Part shown: positions 1 through 6,056 of the stretch, piece by piece | How the letters are laid out: the number at the start of each line of letters is the position of its first letter | How positions within the stretch are numbered: the stretch's first letter is position 1 | Assembly: GCA_903887655.1 (NCBI GenBank) | Contig: CAISQQ010000323.1 | Location: 1-10,766 of the forward strand | Direction of reading: 5' to 3' | DNA: 10,766 nucleotides | Source of the DNA: an uncultured Burkholderiales bacterium | Lineage (GTDB): Bacteria > Pseudomonadota > Gammaproteobacteria > Burkholderiales > Burkholderiaceae_C | Notes under the pieces: model-generated | What the model was told of the DNA's origin: nothing | The model's input: the letters and a program-made list of their open reading frames with translations, nothing else | Database searches by the model: none | Position numbers and translations under genes: made by a program

Positions 1-105
1 CGGCCGCGAGGAACGCGCCGTCCAAGATGCACGCGTGGCTGAACGCGTCGAGCACCAGCGTCGTGTCCTTGTCCGCCAGCGCGGCGATCGTGCCGAGCAT
101 CGCCG
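1..105 (-). pseudogene. fragment of a PLP-dependent alpha-oxoamine synthase (class II aminotransferase family)
   Basis: Read on the minus strand, bases 100 to 2 give an open frame containing MLGTIAALADKD, then LVLDAFSHACILDGAFLAA. This matches the conserved stretch of 8-amino-7-oxononanoate synthase, 2-amino-3-ketobutyrate CoA ligase and serine palmitoyltransferase relatives (pattern ANLG..ALA....D..NHASIIDG). The left edge cuts the C-terminal side. Upstream, beyond about base 105, the frame stays open to a stop near base 195, but the expected preceding motif (a Ser-Gly-rich stretch before the Asn-Leu-Gly) is absent, so the family match stops abruptly. Codons are almost all G/C-ending (GCG, ACG, CTC, GAC), unlike the TTG-rich neighbours. 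It could be a relic, a transferred piece, or a chimeric contig end. Which member of the family it is cannot be told from some 35 residues. Confidence 0.5.
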
Positions 106-172
106 AGGCACGCGTGCGAATGGTTTGCTCGGCTGCTCGCGCGTGAGCTCTCTGGGCACCGCGGCTTGGGCG

Positions 173-200
173 TTTACACTCGGGTGAGCTGATTTATTCA
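173..200 (+). promoter_or_regulatory. candidate sigma-70 promoter of the TerC gene
   Basis: TTTACA at 173-178 matches the -35 consensus at five of six positions. With a 16-base spacer it is followed by TATTCA at 195-200, a weak -10 box (three of six). It lies just upstream of the TerC ribosome site. The weak -10 makes this tentative. Confidence 0.3.
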
Positions 201-234
201 ACCAGACACCTCTTTTTTCTAAGGGATCGATCAC

Positions 235-942
235 ATGGACTTCATGTCACAATTTGAACTCGCTGATTTTTGGATCAATTTGCTCAAGATCATTTGGATC
301 AACGTTGTCTTGTCCGGCGACAACGCGGTGGTCATTGCCTTGGCCGCCAGAAGCTTGCCGCCCAGAGAGAGAAAACTGGCCATCGTTTGGGGCTCTGGTG
401 CAGCCGTCCTCCTGAGGGTGATCCTCACCATCGTGGCCGCCCAATTGATGGCGATGCCGTATTTGCAACTCATCGGTGGTGCGCTCTTGTTGTGGATTGG
501 GGTCACCTTGCTGGTCGAAGAAGACGGCGATGATGATGAGGAAAAAGAGTACGCCAGTCTCATGGCCGCGATTCGCACCATTTTGATTGCCGACCTGGTC
601 ATGAGTTTGGACAATGTGATTGGTGTGGCCACGGCCGCCAAGGGTGACATGACCTTGCTGATTTTGGGCCTGGCCATCAGCATCCCCGTGGTGGTGTTCA
701 GCTCCTCTCTCATGATCACCGTCATGACACGCTTTCCCATCTTGGTCACCCTGGGTGCGGCCTTGATCGGCTGGGTGGCCGGAGAAGCCGCGGTCAACGA
801 TGCGGCCATCAAGCCCTTGGTGCTGGGCAACCCCCTCTTCGAGTATGGCGTGCCGGCCTTGTGTGCTGCAGCGGTGGTGCTGTTGGGGCACACCTTGAAA
901 AACAAAGCGCAGCAAAAAAAGCTTGACAGCCCCGAGGAATAA
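235..942 (+). CDS. TerC/YjbE family integral membrane metal transport protein
   Basis: A 235-residue polytopic inner-membrane protein of the TerC family, YjbE branch. Family members (Alx of E. coli, YjbE/MeeF-type proteins of Bacillus) are linked to Mn2+ export or metal loading. The two family motifs are visible: NVVLSGDNAVVIALAA (about residues 23-38) in the first helix and ADLVMSLDNVIGVA (119-132), whose membrane-buried Asp-Asn pairs are thought to bind the metal. Between them is an acidic cytoplasmic loop, EEDGDDDEEKE (95-105). About seven hydrophobic segments follow the normal family layout and the length is typical. AAGGGA at 221-226, eight bases before the ATG at 235, supports this start; a second ATG lies three codons in. 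The gene stands alone, ending before a strong terminator. The metal specificity is inferred from the family, not seen. No yybP-ykoY riboswitch was recognised upstream. Confidence 0.9.
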   Translation: MDFMSQFELADFWINLLKIIWINVVLSGDNAVVIALAARSLPPRERKLAIVWGSGAAVLLRVILTIVAAQLMAMPYLQLIGGALLLWIGVTLLVEEDGDDDEEKEYASLMAAIRTILIADLVMSLDNVIGVATAAKGDMTLLILGLAISIPVVVFSSSLMITVMTRFPILVTLGAALIGWVAGEAAVNDAAIKPLVLGNPLFEYGVPALCAAAVVLLGHTLKNKAQQKKLDSPEE

Positions 943-970
943 AGCGGCTCAGCAGTTTTACTTCACGCAA

Positions 971-995
971 AAGGGCTCCACGGAGCCCTTTTTTT
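971..995 (+). terminator. rho-independent terminator after the TerC gene
   Basis: AAGGGCTC and GAGCCCTT form a perfect 8-bp stem closed by the tetraloop CACG, followed by a run of T up to 995. Four A residues precede the stem, so it could also help stop transcription arriving from moaC on the other strand. It lies 28 bases after the TerC stop codon. Confidence 0.9.
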
Positions 996-1023
996 GACCT
1001 CTGGTGCCTGTGCGGCTGAGCAT

Positions 1024-1527
1024 TCAAGGAGAGTGAGTCTCGGGTTCGGCCACAAAATGGCCCGATCGCCCGCCTTTTTTTTCAAGCAAACGCACGTCAC
1101 CCATGACCATGCCGCGGTCGACCGCTTTGCACATGTCGTACACCGTCAAAAGCGCCACTTGAACCCCCGTGAGGGCTTCCATTTCAACCCCAGTGGGTCC
1201 CACGGTTTCCGCCGTGACGCGACACACCAGACCAAAACGCGAGGCTTGCGGCTCGTCCACCACCAACCACTCCAACGCCACATGGGTGAGGGCGAGTGGG
1301 TGACACAAGGGGATCAAGTCGCTTGTTTTTTTGGTCGCTTGGATGCCTGCGATGCGCGCGACACCCAAAACATCGCCCTTGCTCGCCGTGCCCAGACGAA
1401 TCAAGTTCAAGGTCTGGGCCTTCATGCCAATAAAGCCACTGGCCAGCGCCACACGGTGGGTGGGTGCTTTGCCTTGCACATCCACCATGTGGGCTAGGCC
1501 TTGTTCATCAAAATGGGTCAGTGACAT
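1024..1527 (-). CDS. moaC: cyclic pyranopterin monophosphate synthase MoaC
   Basis: A 167-residue MoaC, cytoplasmic. It turns 3',8-cyclo-7,8-dihydro-GTP, made by MoaA, into cyclic pyranopterin monophosphate, the first stable intermediate of molybdenum cofactor synthesis. Diagnostic stretches are MVDVQGK (14-20), the block KGDVLGVARIAGIQATKKTS (50-69) with DLIPLCHPL after it, GVEMEALTGVQVALLTVYDM (113-132) and KGGRSG (151-156). Asp131 and Lys134 in DMCKA correspond to the catalytic Asp/Lys pair of the E. coli enzyme. Length is the family norm (about 160). The start is set by AAGAGGA five bases before the ATG at 1527. No other moa, moe or mob gene is in the window, so it stands apart from the rest of the pathway here. 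It is divergent from the M48 protease gene and convergent with the TerC gene. Confidence 0.97.
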   Translation of the reverse strand: MSLTHFDEQGLAHMVDVQGKAPTHRVALASGFIGMKAQTLNLIRLGTASKGDVLGVARIAGIQATKKTSDLIPLCHPLALTHVALEWLVVDEPQASRFGLVCRVTAETVGPTGVEMEALTGVQVALLTVYDMCKAVDRGMVMGDVRLLEKKGGRSGHFVAEPETHSP

Positions 1528-1622
1528 CGGGATCCTCTTGGTAAAGCGTTAACATGGGTGTGAGATGATACGTCGTCTTGGAGCAGTTGGCATAGGCACC
1601 GGCATTGACCGGCGCAAACGCA

Positions 1623-1646
1623 GCCCAAGGGATTCACCCCTTGGGC
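1623..1646. repeat. perfect 9-bp inverted repeat (hairpin) in the moaC / M48 divergent intergenic region
   Basis: GCCCAAGGG (1623-1631) and CCCTTGGGC (1638-1646) are perfect inverted copies around the 6-base loop ATTCAC. No T-run follows on either strand, so it is not a standard terminator. It sits about 70 bases before the protease start, where it would lie in that gene's 5' leader or act as an operator. The rest of the 1528-1717 interval shows no gene and no convincing promoter, only imperfect repeats of TTGAATGCT near 1700-1733. Confidence 0.5.
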
Positions 1647-1717
1647 CTCTTGAGGTGTGCTGGTGCACGTTGTCGGCCCTCCATGGGACAAGAACCGCCT
1701 TGAATGCTTGATTTGCT

Positions 1718-3472
1718 TTGAATGCTTTGAATTCGACCGTCCTGACGCCACCCCCCACCTCGCACACTCGCCCTGGCTGGGCGCGCGTGTTGGGTGTGAG
1801 CGCTCTGGTGCTGGGCCTTGGCGCCTCACCCAGTTGTTGGCCACAAGGCAACACCAGCACCAGCACCAGCAGCAACAGCAACACCAACACCAACACCAAC
1901 GGCGACGCGCGGACCTCCCCGCCCTTGATGCGCCCGCGTCCCAACACCAACAAGCCGCGACTGGACGAACAACTGCCCAGCCTGGGCGACGGCTCAGAGA
2001 TGGGCTTGGGGGAAGAAAAACGCCTTGGAGACTCGGTGGTTCATGAAATTTTTCGCGATCCCGATTACGCCGAAGATGCCGTTCTCAATGACTACATCCA
2101 GTCCACTTGGCAGCCCTTGATCCAAGCCGCCAGTCTGCGTGGTGAGTTGTCCCCGGACATGCTGCAGCGCTTTGCCTGGCAAGTGCTTCTCATCAAAGAC
2201 CCCAGCATCAACGCCTTCGCGCTGCCCGGGGGCTATATGGGGGTTCACCTCGGGCTCATCGGTGTGGTTGCCAACCAAGACGAATTGGCGTCGGTGCTCG
2301 CGCATGAACTCAGTCACATGACCCAGCGCCATTTGTCGCGACTGTTTGCCCAGCAGTCCCAGCAAACCCCCCTCTTGTTGGGCGCCATGCTCTTGGGGGT
2401 ATTGGCCGCGAGCAAGAGCCCCAATGCAGCAAGCGCATTGATGGTGGGCGGGCAGGCTGTCACGACGCAAAACCAACTCAATTTTTCCAGAGACATGGAG
2501 CGCGAAGCTGACCGGGTGGGCTACGGCGTGATGACCCAAGCCGGCTTTGAAGGCGCGGGGTTTGCCAGCATGTTTTTAAAACTGCAACAAGGCTCGCGCT
2601 TCAATGACAATGGTCAGTATCCTTATTTGCGCTCTCACCCCCTCACCACCGAGCGCATCGCTGACATGCAGTCCAGAAGTTTGGGCAGTGAATCGAACTT
2701 GGTGAGCATCAACAGCGCTGAGCGCAACTGGTCTCACCTCATGATGGCCGCGCGTGCACGCGTTCTCACCCGAACGCAGCAAGAGGCTTGGCGCTTACAA
2801 GTGCTGGTGGCCGAGCAAGCCTTGTTGCAGGCTCAGAACCCCTTGAGCGCACGCATTGGCGCGCTCTACGCCGGCGTGTTGGCGAGCGCTCGCATGGGCG
2901 ACTTCAAAACCACACAGCGTCTGCTCCAGGCCCTACAGTCTTGGGTGATGGGCGCGTCTGAAACGTCGGCCCAGATGCACTTGACGCTATTGAGAGCCGA
3001 GGTGGCCTTGCTCAGCAAAGACCCTGAACAAGCCCGAGCCCTGCTAGAGCCGCTGGCACACACGCGGGCGCGATTGTTTTTCTTGTGTGAAGCGCGCCTT
3101 CAAATCGACGCCAAAGCGCTCGCACTTGGCGCGAGCGCCTCGGCCAGCACGGGCCTGGCTGCCTTGAGCGTGAATGAATTGCATGAGTGGGTGGTCATGC
3201 ACCCGCAAGATGCCCAGGCCTGGGAGTTGCTGTCCCAAGCGCAACGCATGAGCGAGGACATGCTCGGCTCAACTCGCTCATTGGCCGAGTCTTTCGCCGT
3301 CAAGTTTGATTTCAATGCGGCAGTGGACCGCCTGATTGCGGCTCAAAACTTGGCCAAGCAACTGGCCAAAGGCGCCGGTTTGACTCGGGCGCAAGAGATG
3401 CAAGCCTCCATCATCGATACCCGACTGCGTGAACTCTTGGCCAAGCGGCGCGAACAATCACTCCAGCACTGA
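1718..3472 (+). CDS. M48 family periplasmic zinc metalloprotease, BepA-like
   Basis: A 584-residue exported M48 metallopeptidase with a C-terminal helical, TPR-like half, as in E. coli BepA (YfgC), a periplasmic protease and chaperone for outer-membrane assembly. Residues about 19-43 form a signal peptide (positive GWAR, core VLGVSALVLGLG). A low-complexity Thr/Ser/Asn linker follows (45-62). The catalytic motif is HELSH (196-200), two zinc histidines and the catalytic Glu197; the third ligand should be the Glu in EREADR (261-266). His307 in SHPLT matches the regulatory histidine of BepA. INAFALPGGYMGVHLGL (164-180) is a family hallmark. The frame has no ATG between an upstream stop at 1709-1711 and residue 71, so translation must start at TTG 1718 or TTG 1727, without an obvious Shine-Dalgarno. 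It overlaps the convergent holin-like gene by 15 bases. Function is inferred from family. Confidence 0.9.
   Translation: MNALNSTVLTPPPTSHTRPGWARVLGVSALVLGLGASPSCWPQGNTSTSTSSNSNTNTNTNGDARTSPPLMRPRPNTNKPRLDEQLPSLGDGSEMGLGEEKRLGDSVVHEIFRDPDYAEDAVLNDYIQSTWQPLIQAASLRGELSPDMLQRFAWQVLLIKDPSINAFALPGGYMGVHLGLIGVVANQDELASVLAHELSHMTQRHLSRLFAQQSQQTPLLLGAMLLGVLAASKSPNAASALMVGGQAVTTQNQLNFSRDMEREADRVGYGVMTQAGFEGAGFASMFLKLQQGSRFNDNGQYPYLRSHPLTTERIADMQSRSLGSESNLVSINSAERNWSHLMMAARARVLTRTQQEAWRLQVLVAEQALLQAQNPLSARIGALYAGVLASARMGDFKTTQRLLQALQSWVMGASETSAQMHLTLLRAEVALLSKDPEQARALLEPLAHTRARLFFLCEARLQIDAKALALGASASASTGLAALSVNELHEWVVMHPQDAQAWELLSQAQRMSEDMLGSTRSLAESFAVKFDFNAAVDRLIAAQNLAKQLAKGAGLTRAQEMQASIIDTRLRELLAKRREQSLQH
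1850..1900 (+). repeat. CAN-type simple repeat inside the M48 gene
   Basis: About 51 bases of short tandem units, first ACCAGC three times, then AGCAAC-like units and ACCAAC four times, encode an alternating Thr/Ser/Asn linker just after the signal peptide. Units of 3 and 6 bases keep the frame, so slippage would change linker length rather than switch the gene off. Confidence 0.85.
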
Positions 3473-3793
3473 GTTGAGCACCAGACCCCAAGCGCTGTAG
3501 AGCAAGGAGCCCAGGAGGGCGTCAGAGAAATGGTCAACTTCAAAGCCTTGGATCAGGGATGATGCCCACCAAAACATCCACGCGTTGATGACAAAGAGGA
3601 ACAAGCCCATGGTCAAAAACGTGATGGGCAAAGTGAGCACGACCAAGACCGGGCGCACCAACATATTGAGAAACCCGATGACAAAGGCCGCGAGCAATGC
3701 CGCACCAAAGCCATTGAGCCACAAACCCGAGTCCAACTGACACAAGGCCATGAGTGCCATCGCATTCAAAACCCACTTCAAAAGCATTGTCAT
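3458..3793 (-). CDS. small four-helix membrane protein, 'phage holin family' (PF04020-type)
   Basis: A 111-residue inner-membrane protein with four hydrophobic segments: about residues 4-16, 28-45 (GFGAALLAAFVIGFLNML), 46-72 and 88-108. The central N-M-L-V-R-P-V-L-V-V-L-T-L-P-I-T stretch, then GLFLFVINAWMFW, is typical of the family named after mycobacterial phage holins (superfamily IV). In Proteobacteria these are ordinary chromosomal genes with no prophage around them, as here, and their role is unknown. The start is well set: AAGGAG lies seven bases before the ATG at 3793. A TATGAT box at 3826-3821 upstream could be its -10, but no good -35 was found. Its last five codons overlap the tail of the convergent M48 gene. 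The holin label should not be read as lysis function. Confidence 0.85.
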   Translation of the reverse strand: MTMLLKWVLNAMALMALCQLDSGLWLNGFGAALLAAFVIGFLNMLVRPVLVVLTLPITFLTMGLFLFVINAWMFWWASSLIQGFEVDHFSDALLGSLLYSAWGLVLNSVLE

Positions 3794-3882
3794 GCCGCGT
3801 CTCCTTGTCGCTGTCTCGACATCATAACGTGGGAGCGCAAAGCGCCCATGTCAGGCGCACCCCAGCGTGGCATCGGCGTTAA

Positions 3883-3911
3883 AAGACAAAGTCCTGAGAA
3901 GCGTCTATGAT
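3883..3911 (+). promoter_or_regulatory. candidate promoter abutting the DUF3717-DUF1289 start codon
   Basis: AAGACA at 3883-3888 (four of six bases of the -35 consensus) is separated by exactly 17 bases from TATGAT at 3906-3911 (five of six of the -10 consensus). Transcription would begin at about 3917-3921, that is, on or just before the ATG at 3921. No Shine-Dalgarno precedes that ATG, which fits a leaderless transcript. Confidence 0.4.
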
Positions 3912-3920
3912 GCAAGACCC

Positions 3921-4346
3921 ATGCAAAGCATCCACATCACCGACATCGAAGCGGCCATCAATTATTGGCGCCAGGTCAGCCCCAGTCCCGACGGCGTTGA
4001 GCTCAGTGCCCCCTTGCGCGCCTTGGCCACTGTTTATGCCCTGATGATTTACCACCACGAAGACGAGGTCAGTACGTCAGGTTTCCCCCCTAAAGCCTAC
4101 GAGGCTTGGCTCACCTGGTACGAACAAACTCCTGACACGCCTTGCATTGCGATTTGCTCAACCAGTCAGGGTGATGCCTATTGCAAAGGTTGTGGTCGTA
4201 CATTTGAAGAGGTGCAACACTGGACGGAGATGAACCCCGCACAAAAGAGAAGCACTTGGCGGCGCATCACCTTGGAGCAAAGTGCTTGGCGCTTTAACCG
4301 CTATGCCGAGCGCGTGCGAGAGCGCCAACCCAACCCTCAAACTTAA
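3921..4346 (+). CDS. DUF3717-DUF1289 two-domain protein
   Basis: A soluble 141-residue protein of unknown function. The N-terminal part (ITDIEAAINYWRQ, residues 6-18, through LATVYALMIYHH, 35-46) matches DUF3717. The C-terminal part is DUF1289: PCIAICSTSQ, then YCKGCGRTFEEV, then HWTEMNPAQKRSTWRRI. Four cysteines at 75, 79, 88 and 91 (C-x3-C-x8-C-x2-C) look like a small metal-binding knuckle, which is inference. The frame can be extended to a GTG at 3867, but the DUF3717 domain begins at the ATG at 3921, nothing conserved lies before it, and a good promoter (-10 at 3906-3911) sits inside the extension, so 3921 is preferred. It is divergent from the holin-like gene and convergent with purB, 19 bases from its stop. 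Confidence 0.85.
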   Translation: MQSIHITDIEAAINYWRQVSPSPDGVELSAPLRALATVYALMIYHHEDEVSTSGFPPKAYEAWLTWYEQTPDTPCIAICSTSQGDAYCKGCGRTFEEVQHWTEMNPAQKRSTWRRITLEQSAWRFNRYAERVRERQPNPQT

Positions 4347-4365
4347 AGCCTTGGGCTTTGGCGTT
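4345..4365. terminator. weak bidirectional terminator between the DUF1289 gene and purB
   Basis: AAAGCC and GGCTTT (4345-4359) form a 6-bp stem around TTG between two convergent stop codons. On the plus strand it is followed by GGCGTTTT. The stem is short and the T-run interrupted, so termination here is likely but not certain. Confidence 0.4.
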
Positions 4366-5856
4366 TTAGGATTTTGAGGTGATGGGGCTCAAGCCGCCCG
4401 GCGCCGACGCACGGACTTGCTGCGGTGTCACGAGCGACTCCAGCGCCAACTGCTCAGCCAAGCCAATGTAGCGCTCGGGCGACAAGGCGAGCAAGCGGTC
4501 TTTGGCGTCTTGGGGAATGGCCAATTGCGCAATCAATCCGTGGAGATCTTCCTGGGTGACTTTTTTACCGCGCGTGTGCGCCTTGAGCTGCTCATAGGCA
4601 CCCGTCAAACCATATCGGCGCATCACAGTTTGGATGGGCTCGGCGAGCACCTCCCACGCCGCGCCCAAGTCCTCGGCGAGTCGCTCTTCATTGATTTCGA
4701 GCTTTTGCAGCCCCGCGGCCAAGGATTGATACGCCAGCAAGGCGTGCCCCAAAGCCACCCCCACATTTCGAATGACCGTGCTGTCACTCAAGTCCCGCTG
4801 AAAACGAGAAATGGGCAGCTTGTCACTCATGTGGCGCAGCAGCGCATTGGCCAAGCCTAAATTGCCTTCGGCGTTTTCAAAATCAATGGGGTTGACTTTG
4901 TGGGGCATGGTGGACGAGCCAATTTCGCCTTCTTTCAAGCGCTGCTTGAAGTAACCCAAAGAAATATAGCCCCACAAATCACGACAGCAGTCGATTGCAA
5001 TGACGTTGAGGTGGGCCAAGGCATCAAACACCTCGGCCATGGTGTCGTGCGGCTCAATTTGTGTGCTGTAGGCTTGGAAATGCAGACCCAGCCCCACCCG
5101 CTCAGGCGCGAGCCCCGCCACCACCACAGGGCCCTCAATCACCTGCTGGGCCAGCTGCTGCCAGTCGACCTCGGGATAGGCCACCACCTGTGCGTTGTAG
5201 TTGCCCACCGCGCCATTCATTTTGGCGCGCAACTCAATGCGACCCAAGCGCTCAAGGGCGCGCTCCAAGCGCACCAACACATTGGCCATCTCTTTGCCCA
5301 CGGTCGTGGGGGAGGCTGTTTGTCCATGGGTTCTCGAGAGCATGGGCACGTGGGCAAAGTTCTTCACCATCTCGCGCAACAAAGCCGTCACGCGCAACAA
5401 GGCTGGGTTGAGCACCTCATCTCTGGCCGCTTGGAGCATCAAGGCATGGCTGCAGTTGTTGATGTCTTCACTGGTCAAGGAAAAATGCACCCACTCGACA
5501 GCATCGAGCAAGCTTTGTTGGGCTTGGGCAGACAAGGTGTTGTGGCTCAACTGCGCTTTGATCCAATACTCCACGGCTTTGACATCGTGGTTGGTGGTTT
5601 TCTCAATGTCCTTGATGGCGAGGGCGTCCTCCATGGAGAACTTGAGAAACAAGGACAAGAGATAGCGCCGGGCCTCCTCCTCAAACCTGGGCAACTCATG
5701 AAGCCCGGCTTGACTCAAGGCCAGCAGCCAAGTGACCTCCACTTGCACACGCCGGCGCATATAGCCGAACTCCGAGAGCTCTAGGCGCAAACCTTCCAGC
5801 TTGCTCGCATAGCGCCCGTCCAATGGTGACAAGGCGTTGATGGTGGATGTGTTCAT
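4366..5856 (-). CDS. purB: adenylosuccinate lyase
   Basis: A 496-residue PurB of the fumarase/aspartase superfamily, cytoplasmic. It removes fumarate from SAICAR in purine synthesis and from adenylosuccinate in AMP synthesis. The N-terminus LSPLDGRYASK (9-19), TSEDINN (128-134), the catalytic histidine in RTHGQTASPTT (His177) and the superfamily signature GSSTMPHKVNPIDFEN (313-328), which carries the catalytic serine loop, are all intact. TQIEPHD (265-271) and RDLSDST (354-360) are also typical. It is about 40 residues longer than the 456-residue E. coli enzyme, mostly in a proline/serine-rich C-terminal tail with APGGLSPITSKS at the end. The start at 5856 begins directly with the family N-terminus; a clear Shine-Dalgarno is lacking. 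It is divergent from the GST gene across an AT-rich region with phased T-tracts. Confidence 0.98.
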   Translation of the reverse strand: MNTSTINALSPLDGRYASKLEGLRLELSEFGYMRRRVQVEVTWLLALSQAGLHELPRFEEEARRYLLSLFLKFSMEDALAIKDIEKTTNHDVKAVEYWIKAQLSHNTLSAQAQQSLLDAVEWVHFSLTSEDINNCSHALMLQAARDEVLNPALLRVTALLREMVKNFAHVPMLSRTHGQTASPTTVGKEMANVLVRLERALERLGRIELRAKMNGAVGNYNAQVVAYPEVDWQQLAQQVIEGPVVVAGLAPERVGLGLHFQAYSTQIEPHDTMAEVFDALAHLNVIAIDCCRDLWGYISLGYFKQRLKEGEIGSSTMPHKVNPIDFENAEGNLGLANALLRHMSDKLPISRFQRDLSDSTVIRNVGVALGHALLAYQSLAAGLQKLEINEERLAEDLGAAWEVLAEPIQTVMRRYGLTGAYEQLKAHTRGKKVTQEDLHGLIAQLAIPQDAKDRLLALSPERYIGLAEQLALESLVTPQQVRASAPGGLSPITSKS

Positions 5857-5922
5857 GGCTCAATTCTATGTCGCCCCATTGCAGACCCCAATGATTTGTC
5901 GACTGCACCGATAAAAACACAG

Positions 5923-5959
5923 AAAAAATCTTTTTTTAATCTTTTTTAAACCCTTTTTT
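5923..5959. promoter_or_regulatory. phased A/T-tracts in the purB / GST divergent promoter region
   Basis: A6 at 5923-5928 is followed by T7 at 5931-5937, T6 at 5942-5947 and T6 at 5954-5959. The three T-tracts start 11 and 12 bases apart, near one helical turn, which predicts intrinsic DNA curvature or an UP-like element. This is the most AT-rich part of the window and lies between two divergent genes. A possible -10 (TAGAAT, 6025-6030) precedes the GST gene. For purB another TAGAAT lies about 12 bases before its ATG, both without a good -35. Confidence 0.5.
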
Positions 5960-6028
5960 GATGCCGTCATGGACTAAACGCTCAATGCGTCGCTCTCACA
6001 CAACACCGCAAAATCACAGGCCGATAGA

Positions 6029-6056
6029 ATGGTTTGAAGCTTTTTGATCAAACCAT
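6029..6056. repeat. 9-bp inverted repeat overlapping the GST start codon
   Basis: ATGGTTTGA (6029-6037) and TCAAACCAT (6048-6056) are perfect inverted copies separated by ten bases. The right arm ends with the first two bases of the ATG at 6055. It could be a dimeric repressor operator lying across the start of transcription and translation, or an mRNA hairpin that hides the start codon. No Shine-Dalgarno is seen in front of the ATG. Confidence 0.7.

Noticed and set aside
140..234. yybP-ykoY type manganese riboswitch ahead of the TerC gene
   Set aside because: TerC-family genes often carry one, but the leader is short and none of its conserved loop sequences could be recognised.
3458..3793. 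Prophage remnant suggested by the 'holin' family name
   Set aside because: No other phage gene, integrase or attachment site is near; this four-helix family is common on bacterial chromosomes.
4417..5784. Long plus-strand open frames opposite purB (147 and 294 residues)
   Set aside because: They mirror the purB coding strand, have no family motifs, and purB is intact and conserved throughout.
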